A stretch of DNA of 64,000 bases. Origin: Margaritispora aquatica (taxonomy: Eukaryota; Ascomycota; Leotiomycetes; Helotiales; Discinellaceae). Positions 46,386 through 58,009 of this stretch are shown here, one piece after another. The DNA is taken from NCBI GenBank assembly GCA_007644065.1, contig VJWN01000017.1:958105-1022104 (forward strand), read 5' to 3'. How positions within the stretch are numbered: position 1 is the stretch's first letter; each line of letters starts with the position of its first letter. The position numbers and the translations under genes were made by a program. Under the pieces are notes generated by a model, which saw only the letters and a program-made list of their open reading frames with translations, ran no database searches and was not told the DNA's origin.

Positions 46386-47087
46386 TTCTAATAACTTTTT
46401 AGCCCTACTGCTCAGTGGTTATTTTGAGTTTTTGCAAGATTGCATTACTGAGGTAGAGTTTCTTTTCTGTTTAACTCTCCAAAACTTTGTAGTTGTTTGC
46501 TAGTGTGTTTGCATTTCGCGCTTAGTTTTTTTTGGTGGACGAACGAGGGATCTGGACAAACAGAGCAGAGAAAGGTTGTGAAGAGAGAGATTGAAGAAGG
46601 ATTGACTTTGATAGGTAGACATATACGGTTTATTCTACGTCATTGGCTTCCAAAAGTGTACAGCTATTTCCTTTCGATACTTTTCAAACTTTTGGAGCCC
46701 TCATCACTAATTTTCGAATTTTCCGAAAGTAGGTACATGCGATCAACTAACTTAATCAGTCGTTGGCCATGTTCCTCATTTCTCACTTCTTCTCGCCTAT
46801 AAACACCTTAATGAATCTTCGTTGGTTTTAACCCTTGCAAGTAGCTTATATAAAGTCCCAATGATGGTCCTTCATATCCACTGATACAAGGGCTTCAATT
46901 TCGAAGGATCCGAAATAATTGAGATCAATGAAACTTTGCTCAAGTCATTTGTTTCGGCACGTTAGGTCACATATTCAAGTAGCTTAAAGATATTGGGCTT
47001 AGATGTAGATTGTATTCCTATCAGCTCAGTCAGCATACACACATATTCTCCAACCTACTAGACATCCCAAAGTCAACAGAATAAGAA
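46386..47087. other. Intergenic region
   Basis: This is about 700 bp between the tRNA and the end of the next minus-strand gene. The open frames are short and featureless. No repeats were recognised. Confidence 0.5.
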
Positions 47088-47864
47088 TCAGAAAAACCTA
47101 GACAAAAGCTCATCCCCATCTATCCTCGGCGGGAATCGATCAGCATCATCTTCATCTCTACTCCTCACGCTTCTTCTACCTCTACTTCTACCTGAGCCTC
47201 TCCCATCATCACTCCCATTCTCACTCACACCGGCACCAATACCTCCAGCACTCGTGCTTGGTCTCGCGCTCCCGGGACTCCTCTCTACCCTTCCCTCCCC
47301 AATCCCACTCCCACTCATGCTCGTACTTCCACTGCTACTTGATTCTCCACTCACATTCCTCACCCTTAAACTCAAACTCCGAATCCGCTCAGGAATCCAT
47401 CTCCCAGGCCGCTTACTCTTTGAATTGATGCGTTCCAACACACCTCGTTCTCTCGCTTCCCTTGCTTTCTTCTCTGCTGCGAGCGTGCATGCGGGGCACA
47501 GAGTAGGCAGAGAGGGGTCGGCCTTGTAGCCGGGGAAAATACCGTCGCAGAAGACGCCGGGACCTGGATCGGGTTTGAGGGCTGCGAAGGAGGTTAGTAT
47601 TGATGTGGGTGCGGATGGGGATTGGGAGAAAGAGGAAGAGCGTGGTGGTGGATTGAGGACGGAAATGTGGGGGGAGGAAGTGAAAGTGGAATGGGAGGGG
47701 GTGGTAGAGGGAGAAGGAGAGGGAGAGGGGGTTGCTTGGGCGATGAGAGCCTCTTGCCGGAGACGCAGCCGTCGGCGAGCATCGGCCGAGATGAAGCATT
47801 CTTGGAAGGTGGTATCAGTCCAGTGGAAGCAGCTCGTATGTTGGTGTTGGTTTTGCTTACACAT
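47088..47864 (-). CDS. Cys/His-rich N-terminus, Ser/Arg-rich unknown protein (258 aa)
   Basis: This is a single open frame from ATG 47864. The N-terminus MCKQNQHQHTSCFHWTDTTFQEC has Cys2, Cys12, His14 and Cys23, and there is a second Cys group at FCDGIFPGYK...LCPACTLAAEKKA. Together they could chelate zinc. Between them is a Ser/Pro/Thr low-complexity stretch and after them a basic helix (KAREARERGVLERINSKSKRPGRW), then a Ser/Gly/Arg-rich tail. Length, Cys spacing and composition resemble small fungal proteins with MCK..H..C.H starts, one of which is also at 56.9 kb. The strand opposite is also open, but only this strand gives the conserved Cys/His pattern. The start lies 267 bp from the retrotransposon's target duplication, so its promoter may be affected by the insertion. 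Function unknown. Confidence 0.7.
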   Translation of the reverse strand: MCKQNQHQHTSCFHWTDTTFQECFISADARRRLRLRQEALIAQATPSPSPSPSTTPSHSTFTSSPHISVLNPPPRSSSFSQSPSAPTSILTSFAALKPDPGPGVFCDGIFPGYKADPSLPTLCPACTLAAEKKAREARERGVLERINSKSKRPGRWIPERIRSLSLRVRNVSGESSSSGSTSMSGSGIGEGRVERSPGSARPSTSAGGIGAGVSENGSDDGRGSGRSRGRRSVRSRDEDDADRFPPRIDGDELLSRFF

Positions 47865-48136
47865 CTTGATAGTGGGTAATTTGGCTGGTTTGGTTAGTCT
47901 GGTTTTGGCCTTTTTTGGAGGGTGGATCTCTGATGCAGAATTGCTGAGTTTGACTTTTGAAATCTTACCATCGTGGTGGTTAATATATAGCTTCTTGAGG
48001 AACAGTGTGAGTAGCTGTTTTGAGGTTCAGAGGGAGTGATGAGATGCTTGAAAGCTTGCTGTCGAGCCCCGAGGTGGTTGTTAGGAGGCTGTTCAGGAAC
48101 TGCAACAAAGAATTGAGATTAGTTGTGGACAAGGTA

Positions 48137-48355
48137 TAATAGATAATAGGGGGTGAATCACGTAAGGAAGTAGTAAGTGAAATAAATAAGATTAAAGAGT
48201 CTGAAGAGCATCTACTATAGTAGAGAGCTCTATATATATAGATAGATTAGTACTTTATAAAGAATACTCTTATATTATAAGGAATATAATAAGATTAAGA
48301 AGAGAATTAAAATAACTAAATATTATATATAAAAGTACGTAACCTTTAACTAATA
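48137..48355 (-). repeat. LTR, 3' copy (left)
   Basis: 219 bp. By hand alignment it differs from the other LTR at 22 sites, all transitions and no indels. It is followed on the inner side by the pyrimidine complement of the polypurine tract (TACCCTTCT). Confidence 0.95.
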
Positions 48356-51300
48356 TACCCTTCTAGACTAAAAGTAGTAAAGGATAACTAATAAAAAACA
48401 AGAAAAATATACGAAGGAGCGTGTCTACTAATTATAAGCTTAGAAATCTTCGAAAAATACGAAAAATTTAACGTAGCGAATTTAAAATTAAAATATATCG
48501 AATTATCGAAAGTTTTCGTTATAAGCTTTTACAAGTTTTTTAACGTTAACTATTTTTAAATACTTAAGAAACCTAATATAATTCTATACTAAAAGTATCT
48601 TAGTAAATCTATTAGCTAGTATATTATTAGTCTCCTTTTATTATAAGTTAAAGTTATCTTTACTTAGCTTTTATCTTAGCTAGTAATTATAAATATTAAT
48701 ATATTTAAGTTTTATAATAAGCTTTAGTATTTCTTCTAGAAAAAACTATATCGTCTACTTATTATTATATAAAACTAGTAGTTTCTACTAAAGTTCTAGC
48801 CTAATATTATCTAGGAATTTTAACTACTATAATAGCTATAATATAAAATAAGATATTAATACTAGCTTAACCTTTATAGTTAACGTACCTACTAAGTTTT
48901 ATTTAACTATTTACTAGTTAATAGTATTATAAAAGAGCTTAATAAGCCTTCTTTTAGTACTCTTCTAATTAGAGTAATCTATAAATAATATATCTAATAA
49001 TAATTTAAAAGGGTAAGTATTCTTATTATCGTTAGTAACGTTAAGTTCTAGCGTAAAGAACTTTATACTTAGTATATAGTTAATAATATATAACGTTATA
49101 TTTATATATTCTTTAAATAGATTTTATAAAAATAATATAAGCTTTTATATAATATATATAAGATTAGATTAGTAGTAGTTTATAAAGTAAGTTATTAAAC
49201 CTATTTTACGTTAATAGTTATATACCTAGAATCTAGTTATAATACCTCGGTATAGTACTAATTTCTTTATAGTAAGTAACGTTTTATTATATTTCGATAT
49301 AAATATAACTTTAAAATTTATAGTAACTTTATTAATATATATATCTTAATATAACTAGATTTTATATTAATCTCTATCTCTAAATACTTATATACCTTAA
49401 AACTACTTAAGATTATTAAGATCTCGTATCTTAAAGATATTTATAATAATAGTCCTAAATATAATATAATATTCTTTATTAAATAAGTAATATAGAATCG
49501 TTATATTATTAACGTAAAAGAATACAATAAGATACTTACTAATAAATAGATATATATACTTTAGTATAAGCTCGAAACCTAGCTTTTTTATCTCTTTATA
49601 TAGTATCTTAAACTATAGTAATAGTGATCTTAGAAGTCTATATAGTACTTTATTAAATAGTAATTCGAATTCCTTTATTATTCTTTCTTTATCTATAAAA
49701 CCTTTAGTATATAAGATATAGATAGTCTTATTAATAAATACGTTACTAAACGTGTTAATAGTGTCTAGCTACTTAATATTAAGGTTAAAGAACGTAGTAA
49801 TTATTATAAGGTATTTAAATACTCTTATAAAGAGTATAGTTATATAAGTATCTTTATTAGTTTAGATATAGAGATCTTCTTTAATATATAGATATACCTT
49901 AAGCTTCTCTAAGTACTTATTACTATTATACTTGTATATAAAGACTTATATTATAGAAAGAGTTTTAATATTCCTTACTTTTTCTAACTTCTTGATTTTA
50001 CTTTATATATTAAGAGCCTTTAGGTCTACGTATTCTTTCTTTACTACTATAAGAAAGCTTATTATATAAGGATACTAGTTTAATTCTTTTTAGCTTTATA
50101 GTATAAGTAGTAGATCTCTCTTATATATCTTTTATTAGTTATATATTATAACGTTTATTATTTCTATATAAAAAGTAACTAAGCTACTAAGTTAACTATA
50201 TATAGTTATAAATATTATTTGTTTTTATATATATTTCCTTTAAATAATATTTTGTTTATTAATTACTTAAACGTTTACTTACTTAGTTCTTAAAGATAAT
50301 ATTAGATTCTTTATAAATAAATTAGATTCTTTATTCTATTATATTTAATTATACGTTTTTATATTTTATAGATTATTCTATAAGTATTATAGTTAATTAT
50401 TTAATATATTTAAGTATAGATTTTTGATTTTATTATATTCTTAGTAAGGCCTATAAGTAAGTTTTTTTACTTTAAGTGTTTTTTTAAGTATTATTAATCC
50501 TTTAGTTTCTTATTCTAATTTTAAGTTAATTTCTTTAATTATTAGTATATCGTTACTAAAGATATTAACTTATATTATATTACTTATTTCCTTTAATAAG
50601 AGTTTATAATCCTTAAGATCCTTAGCCTTTAATTAATTAATCTTTAGTTCTATTATCTTAATAATATCTAGAACCTAAGTAGAAATTACTTTAAAGGCTT
50701 TATTCTTCTTTTATCTTTATATTATATTAAATACTATATCTCTTATTAATATTACCTTTTACTTTTTTAGTAGCTAGATATAAAAGATATTAGTAGAATT
50801 ATAGCCTACTAGGTAGCCTACGTATACTCTTAGTACTAGTTTCTTAAGCTTAGAATAATTCTTAATATATATATAAACTTTACTTTTATACTTAATAAGA
50901 TATATTAAGTTAAGCTTATAGTTAATTAATCTATAATATTTTTATAATACTTTTAGTAAAGTTTCCTAGTTAAGTTAATATATAAGTAACTAATTTAGGA
51001 GATAACCTATAGTCTTATAAGCCTTTATTAACTAATCTATAAGTAGATTCCTTTAGTTTAAGAGGTTATTAGCTTTATTAATAAGTATCTTTCCGTTTTT
51101 TTTAGTATCTTTATTTTAGTTATATATATTAAATATTAAGATATACTTTTTAATTCCTTTATTTATAATAAAAGCTTTATATACTAGTCTATATCTTAAC
51201 TTCTTATCTTTATAAAAGATTTTAACTTTCTGTTTTTAATATATTTTGACGTATCTAATAAAGCTTTATACTATAAGAATTAGTATTCTTTTATTCTTTT

Positions 51301-53446
51301 TAACAAGTATATATATATAATATATATACGTTAATAAATAGTAAAAATATATAAGGTATTTAGTAAGTCCTTTAACTAATTAAATATAGATAAGATTTTA
51401 ATAAACTTTAAAATAAAATATAAAAGATTATATTTTTTATCTTTTACTAATAATCTATTATAAATTAGTCTTATAGTATTATTTATACTTCCTTTCTAAG
51501 AGTTTCTTTATTTTTATTATAACCTCTTTATATAATATTTCTAGGTATAATATAGCTTTATTATATAGATAACTTATTATACTATACTATTTATTAAATA
51601 TAGCTTTTCTAGGTAGTTTTAGCTTACGTAATAAGTATATTTTAAATATAAAGTATCTTACTATATTAGATATATAGAAACTCGAAGCTATCTTAAGTAG
51701 CTAGTATTCTAAATAGAACTAGTTATATTTTATCGGTATTTAGTTAAATTTAACGTTATTATATATTAATTTTATTATAGATATATTTTAGTAAACCTCT
51801 TAATCTATAAACTTTTATAAGTTTATAATGTTTATATAGAATATAAAGATATATAATACTTTTAAAAGATAAATAATTTAATTATTTAATATACTTTTAT
51901 ATTCTAGGATATACTAGATTTTTCTTATATTTAATATAAGAATTACTATATTTTCTATAAATAATACTTTATTTATTCTTGTTTCTTAAAATTTAATAAA
52001 TTTACTTCGATTATTATATATATACGTTATTAAGCCTAAATCTAGTATAATATTATCTTAGAGTATATAAGTAACTATATTCTTTCTAGTATTAAATATA
52101 ATATTCTTATTTATTTTTAGTTAATTAAAGGTTTTATTTTATAAGTTTAGTTAATTAAGAGCTATTCCTTATAAGATTATAAAAGTAAATAGTATCTTTT
52201 TACTTTTTAAAACTAATGTTTTATTAATATTAGTATTATTATTTAATATTTACTATACTTTTTTTAATCTTAAATTTTCGAGTTACTTTTTAAAAATATT
52301 ATTACTCGTAGCTTTATTAGTAAATACCTTTATTACTACTTTATTTACTTTCTAGCTTATAGGTCGTAGAGATTTATAAATATAGAGATACTCGGAGTAC
52401 TAATACTTTTGTTTATATATATATATATAAGTATTTTATTCTTTATGTTTTTTCTTTTAAAAGTTAGAGGTATATACTTTAATTAACTAGTTTTTTCTAA
52501 TATTAATATACTAAAAGCTCTATACTAACCTCTAGTATTAATTATATAAGTAGTTCTTCTATATCTTTTTAGACTAGAGAGTAATTCTTTAAATAAAATT
52601 TTATTATTATTAGTAATCTTATATCGTTATAAGTTATACTAAGATATATTAATTAACTATATTATATTAAGGAAATTGTAGTAAGGCTTATCTTTCGTTA
52701 TATCTAGAAGCGTTATTATTACGTAATCGTTATATATAGTTTCTTACTTATTAAACTATATATCGATATCTTAACTCTTAGTTAGTTTTAAAAGCTTCTA
52801 TTAATTAGAGATTAGCTCTTATTCTCTTTCTTTAAGTATAGGTACAAATCTTACTTATAAAGCTTATAGTATCTAATATACTATATTAGTATTAAAGGTA
52901 TAGTATATTATATTAGTATATACTAATACTTAGATTTTTACGTATAAGTCTACTAGTACTTCTAATTGTTTATTAAAGAGCTTAATATCTCTTTAGTAAT
53001 CCTTTAGTAATATACGTAAGTAATCCCTTTCTTTTTTATTAAATAATATATATACTTTTAAAGAAGGTTATATACTTATATTTATATTAAAAAGTATTAC
53101 TATAAGTAATATATCGTTTAAGGTTAGTCTTTTTAGTTTAACTAATATTAGAATCTCTTTAACTCTAAGGTTATAGTATTTCTAGATATTATACTTAAGG
53201 GTAAAGGTTCTAATTATCTTAATCTACTTTAACTAATCTTTTAAATCTTTAAGGATTATAGATATTAATACTAATATAGTAAGTTAACGAGAGAATACTA
53301 CTTTTAGAGACTATTTTTATCTAGATTTTCGTTTAGATATAACTAAAAAATAATATAGTTTTAGACGTTCTATAGCTTTCTTAATAGTAATAATCACTAT
53401 ATATTCTATGTCTAGAAATAGTTATAATATAAACCGGGATCGTAAC

Positions 53447-53665
53447 TAATAGATAATAGGAGGTAAATTACGTAAGGAAGTAGTAGGTAAAATAGATAGG
53501 ATTAAAGAGTCTAAAGAGTATCTACTATAGTAGAGAGCTCTATATATATAGATAGATTAGTACTTTATAAGGAATGTTCTTATATTATAAGGAATATAGT
53601 AAGATTAAGAAGAGAATCAAAATAACCGAATATTATGTATAAAAGCACGTGACCTCTAACTGACA
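53447..53665 (-). repeat. LTR, 5' copy (right)
   Basis: 219 bp. Its last 65 bp (plus-strand order) retain C and G at ten sites where the left copy has T or A. The outer end reads CTAACTGACA, giving TGTCAGTTAG as the 5' end on the minus strand. A TATA-like TTTTATACATAA lies about 20 bp inside. Confidence 0.95.
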
Positions 53666-53854
53666 AGGTAGAACAACGACAATAGTGATTTATAAATTCT
53701 CTTGTTCTATTGTGGGAAACTTCAAAAGGCGAAATTTCAATAGGTAAGATGATGCTTTGAAATGTCATTAATCGTGAATTACCATTCATTACTGAGCTTC
53801 GACAAATATTGTACTGTTATCCAATATTATTATCTTTCAAAGCCAGGTCTTCTC

Positions 53855-55371
53855 TCAATGCCTAACTCCTTCGGACGTCGTATTCGGTTTCGTTCTCGCA
53901 GCCTCCAAATCCCCCATTGGTACCAGCTCCGTTTCATCCTCCTCCATACCCCTCTCGGTTGCAGAGTCAACCGCAAACGACTTCTGAAACCTCACACCCT
54001 CACCTCTAAATTGTGTGTTCCCATTCCCTTTCTGACTCCCACTACTGTGGTCCCCAGGGTAGTATCTCCTATCGGAAGATGTCACCACACCCCTGATATT
54101 TGGGAAGAAATGAAGAATGAGCATACGCATGTGTGGCATACAAGCACAGATGATGCCAACGTTAATCTCAATAGTACTCCATTGTCCTGTGGGGATGTTG
54201 TCAAATGTGGGGTTCTCGGAGTTGGCAAACTGGACGAGAGCTTGAAGACGGAGGATGCTGACGATTGTGACGCTGGGAAGGTCAGTATTGTGATGGTTTG
54301 AGCGAATAGAGGACTTACAAAGTTCCAACTAATAACATTAACGTTACTCCCAACTTCTTTTTCCAGTGCATCTTGAGATGGATGATTTGTGACATTGGAA
54401 TTGCTAGCATCCACCCATCAAACACGATACTGATTGCAGCATTTGCAAATGCCATAGCGTTGATATTGAAACATCTTCCTTGGTGTTGTCCATCCCAGTT
54501 CTTCCAGTAAAAGCTAAAGCACTTAGCACAACTCTTCAAAATCCCCTGATAACTTACCTGATAGGCCGACACTGGAATGCTGCTACAAGAACAAAGACAA
54601 GTCCGAACAGCACATCAAAAACAATCGAGCCCCAAATCAACTTCCTAATCCCCTTTGCCGGGAAAATTCGCAAGTAGAAGAACAGCAGTGACAACTTGAC
54701 GAATGCCAGCTGAGCAAAATACAATATCTCCATGACATAGAAGACATGTACGAAGTCGGTAATCTTCTTAGGCGTGACGGTCCAGATATCTAATCCCAGA
54801 CCATTCGAGAGAAGTCCATAGGTCGTGAGAACAGTGCTTGGAATCCCAGTGATTACAGCCATTGCGATTGCAAAGTCATCCATTCCTAGTTCACCAATGA
54901 TCCATATCTTAGAAGCAATTCGTATCACTACAAGAGGTGCTGAGATGGAGCCAAGGATATTGGTTACATCCCGGTATTTAGCTTGTTTGCTTCGAATTGG
55001 ATTATTACACGTCCGTTCTGTGAAGTTCTTGGCGACTGAAAACGTCAGTCGGCTCTAGGAGTTGTACTCGTAAACTTACCCAGTGATTCTTTGATTGTGC
55101 ACCTTTGAGTGATGCAAATTGGAGCATTCTGTGCGATTGAAAGGTCGGTGCAAACACATGTTTGGTTCGTTGCTGTGCATGGAGATTGTGTTATGGCTGT
55201 GACGAGACAGATTGCCTAGAGTTATTTAGACCCCATGATAAACTTCACGCGGAGAAAGCTTACAGCGCACTGAGGCAAAACATCTCGAGGTGGATCTGAT
55301 GAATTTTGCGCCAACGATGTGAGGAATGTTATTGTCAAAACCAAAAGATGAAGCGCAGTTCTTGACTTCAT
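53855..55371 (-). CDS. CFEM domain, seven-helix PTH11-type receptor-like protein
   Basis: The minus-strand exons are 55371-55264, 55215-55080, 55035-54558, 54513-54319 and 54272-53855 (1335 nt, 444 aa). The signal peptide is [21 protein letters not shown]. An extracellular CFEM domain with eight Cys follows ([38 protein letters not shown]); it has Asn rather than Asp between Cys3 and Cys4. Hydrophobic helices then match the fungal rhodopsin-type integral membrane domain: [11 protein letters not shown] after helix 1, [38 protein letters not shown] at the third intron, [34 protein letters not shown], and [34 protein letters not shown]. The tail is hydrophilic and disordered. Magnaporthe PTH11 and relatives act in sensing surface cues; a similar role is an inference. 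Confidence 0.94.
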
Positions 55372-56899
55372 GCTTGATATTCCAAAACAAAAATGAATTT
55401 CTAATCAATATTAGATGCAATCCCATCATTTGGAAACAGGGGGAATGGAGATAATAACATTATTGGGAAGTGGCCAAAGCATTCTGATACTACTGGGTCT
55501 AGATGGTGGGGTAAGACACGGTCGATGCATATGTGGAGCTTTGAGCTATACATTACGGCTCGATGTCGGTCGCCTTACTCGAGCTTTGCTGATGATATCT
55601 GAGTTCGAATCGCATGCAAGGAGAATAACTTTTCGGTGACAGTTTCCTCATCAGGAAAAAACTCTTCCATTTTCAAGTTTCTCACAGGTCACATCTAAAG
55701 TACTCGGACATATGTCTTGAAGCAGTTGTTCAACTTTGGTGATGTTCGTAGTCTTGAAGGTTCAGCTGCAACGCTCTTGGAACAGACCGTGCGAAGCCGG
55801 TTTCCCGTGGGGACATCCCCGCTACGCTTCTACGGCACAAGAAGGCATTTGATTCTTACTTTCACTGTTCTTGGATGACAGCAGAGGGCCACATAAAGTT
55901 TTTCTCCGGTTTCGAGAATGCGAACGACATTCTTGGCGTAGTCTTGTTGCCGTTGAACTTTCCCCGTCTACTCTGCTCGCTTAGAGATGCCTATGTGAAT
56001 CTTGGGAACAGTCAAGATCTTTTCACAGTCAGAACCCGCTGGGTTCGAAGTAAATCTGACAACCTTTGTAAATGTTGTCTTGTAGAATTGAATTATCAAG
56101 TTCCAGAGTCGTGATAAACAGGAGTTGTCGTCAAATTAAAGTTTCGTCAGTGCACACGGAACACCTCTCCGGAACGAATCTGGAACAGGGAACCTGCCGA
56201 TCAAGCCGGCTCGAGGATATTTCTCCGGATGATCACTACATGCCCCTATGTTTCGAGTCATGGACTTGGCCACAATGCAATCATATAATCGGATTTCTTT
56301 CGGATTGTATTTTGATGTCCCTCTGAATAGAGTGGCCGAATACCGTGTGAGTCGAAGTCCTCGACTCGAGGACGGAGACACGATGGTCGTATAGGAAAAA
56401 AGTGTTGTTACAACATGCCGAGAAAATTGAGAGATTCCATCATTAGTGGAGAATACCAAATCAAGATCAGTTCACTCTCCCGAACAAAATGTAATGAGGA
56501 ATGTTCAACCGAACAGGTACTTACCGCTTGCTGTGCGACTGGACGCCATTCGCTTAAAACGCATTGTTCGATGATAGAACACTAGTTATATATGGATTCG
56601 AAACAGTCAAACAATGCCTATGGTTGAAGACAAAACCTTTATCATGGCTTTGAAATTGAGAAGCTCTTTGTTACAAGTCTCTGTTTACGCGATAGCGAAA
56701 CAAAGGGATATGCAGAACAGCATAGCCGAAACTCTGCAAAATAGATTCATAAACTGCCAAATCATCCTACAACGACCTCTTGCCTTCATCACAGCCAACT
56801 TTGCTCAGGAAGGTAGATTTAGTACCCAAATTCTATTTAGCCAGTCTCTAGCAACCTCTTATTCTCTGACCACAAAATTCACTCACAGCCACAAACAAA
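55372..56899. other. Intergenic region between divergent genes
   Basis: This is about 1.5 kb carrying promoters for the PTH11-type gene and the Cys/His-rich gene. A small hairpin, GGGGACATCCCC, lies near 55810. GAGTTCGAATCGC near 55606 looks like a B box but no tRNA folds around it. No repeat or gene was recognised. Confidence 0.5.
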
Positions 56900-57508
56900 A
56901 TGTGTAAGCACCACTATCAACACTTCACCTGTTCTCATCGTCTGCTACTCACAACAGTTACTTGCGACGCTAGCGCCAGCACAGTCACAACTTGGTTCAA
57001 CAGTGAAGTCTGCATGGAAGGTACGCACACCGACTACCTCAAAAGACCATGTGAGAACTGTCGTGTCCCCAGAACACCACCCAATACACCATCTCTTAAT
57101 GAGCTGGCACCAAGCCAATACTTCGCTTCCTCATCTTCCATCAACCCAAGTGAGTCTAACAGCCAAGTGAGTAGACGCCACGGCGCATCTCCTCTTTCTT
57201 CACACTCCCCTCCTACTGATTCCGATGCTAGACCGGAATTGAAACCTCTCCGCCGTCGCACGTATGAGATCGCACATGGTGACTCAGAAGCTAGCGATCA
57301 GTGGCGGGAAGCTGTTATGGATTCCTTTTATGAGTGGTTAAATGATGGTGAGTTGGAAATTGTTCCTGATTGGGACTCTCTAGAGCGCGATGCTGATGAG
57401 GAGGTGGAGATTCTGGTTGTTTGTGATTGGGATGCTAAGAGTGTGAGTATCGAGGAGGCAATTGCTGATGCGATGGCGTTTGAGATTGGTAGGTTTACGA
57501 GGATATGA
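56900..57508 (+). CDS. Cys/His-rich N-terminus unknown protein (202 aa)
   Basis: This is a single open frame from ATG 56900. The first 55 residues carry MCKHHYQHFTCSHR, then TVTCDAS, SEVCMEG and RPCENCRVP: Cys2, Cys11, His13, Cys22, Cys38, Cys50 and Cys53. This spacing is common in small fungal proteins and is compatible with zinc binding. The rest is Ser/Pro-rich, then acidic (WREAVMDSFYEWLNDGELEIVPDWD, EEVEILVVCDWD). There is no signal peptide. It resembles the gene at 47.1-47.9 kb at the N-terminus only (MCK..H..H..C.H). The upstream region contains CAAA-rich sequence before the ATG. No function can be assigned. Confidence 0.72.
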   Translation: MCKHHYQHFTCSHRLLLTTVTCDASASTVTTWFNSEVCMEGTHTDYLKRPCENCRVPRTPPNTPSLNELAPSQYFASSSSINPSESNSQVSRRHGASPLSSHSPPTDSDARPELKPLRRRTYEIAHGDSEASDQWREAVMDSFYEWLNDGELEIVPDWDSLERDADEEVEILVVCDWDAKSVSIEEAIADAMAFEIGRFTRI

Positions 57509-58009
57509 GAGATTGAGATGTTAATATGAATAGGAGATGATCTCGGAGTAGGTAAAGTTTCAATTCGAAACGTCGTTTTCAGTAAACGAGCACATTGACT
57601 GTCAATTCTGAACGCAATTTAGGATTATGAGTCTGTGTATAGTGTAAGAAAGACGAATGAGATATTTCTGATGTTTCTCCAACAATTTATATACGTTGTT
57701 CTCTTTCCTTTGAACCAATAGTACGGCTAGTAACCCAGCACTTGCTGTTATCAAAATTTCATATTGAAATTTGACCATGCTCAAATCCGACATAAAATTC
57801 GTCCTGGCCAATATCACAAGCATATTTCAAACTTGAGAACAGGACCAATGATTTACTAAAACTTGTAATGTTCTCCTCGATAACTCCCTGATCCTATATC
57901 GTTTCCTAACCATTTGTAGTACCTACTACCCCTGTTGTCGTCGCGAGTCACATGCTTAGTCTAAGCGAACTAGGCTCACCTCACAATAATCACCTCCAAC
58001 TCTCCATCT
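57509..58009. other. Intergenic region
   Basis: 500 bp between two plus-strand genes. No repeat, RNA or gene was recognised. Confidence 0.5.

Larger units (their letters stand above)
48132..53670 (-). mobile_element. Complete but RIP-decayed LTR retrotransposon (probably Ty1/Copia-like)
   Basis: The element spans 48137-53665 with 219-bp LTRs at 48137-48355 and 53447-53665, flanked by AGGTA at 48132-48136 and 53666-53670. Orientation is minus: read that way, each LTR starts TG (TGTCA in the 53.6 kb copy), a purine tract AGAAGGGTA lies directly before the 48.3 kb LTR, and a candidate primer site GTTACGATCCCGG follows the 53.4 kb LTR. The interior is extremely AT-rich with no open frame above 60 codons, as expected from repeat-induced point mutation. 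Faint minus-strand translation near 52.4 kb and 48.8 kb suggests gag and RNase H of Copia type, but this is weak. It sits between the Cys/His-rich gene and the CFEM-PTH11 gene. Confidence 0.93.

Noticed and set aside
47575..48039. Plus-strand frame opposite the Cys/His-rich gene, extending past it
   Set aside because: It is Glu/Gly low complexity produced by the Ser/Pro stretch on the other strand; no Cys/His pattern and no splice support.
53762..54301. Plus-strand frame of 179 codons
   Set aside because: It lies over the last exon and an intron of the PTH11-type gene on the minus strand, whose spliced protein is fully conserved.
55505..55625. tRNA-like B box GAGTTCGAATCGC
   Set aside because: No acceptor, D-arm or anticodon stem can be folded around it.
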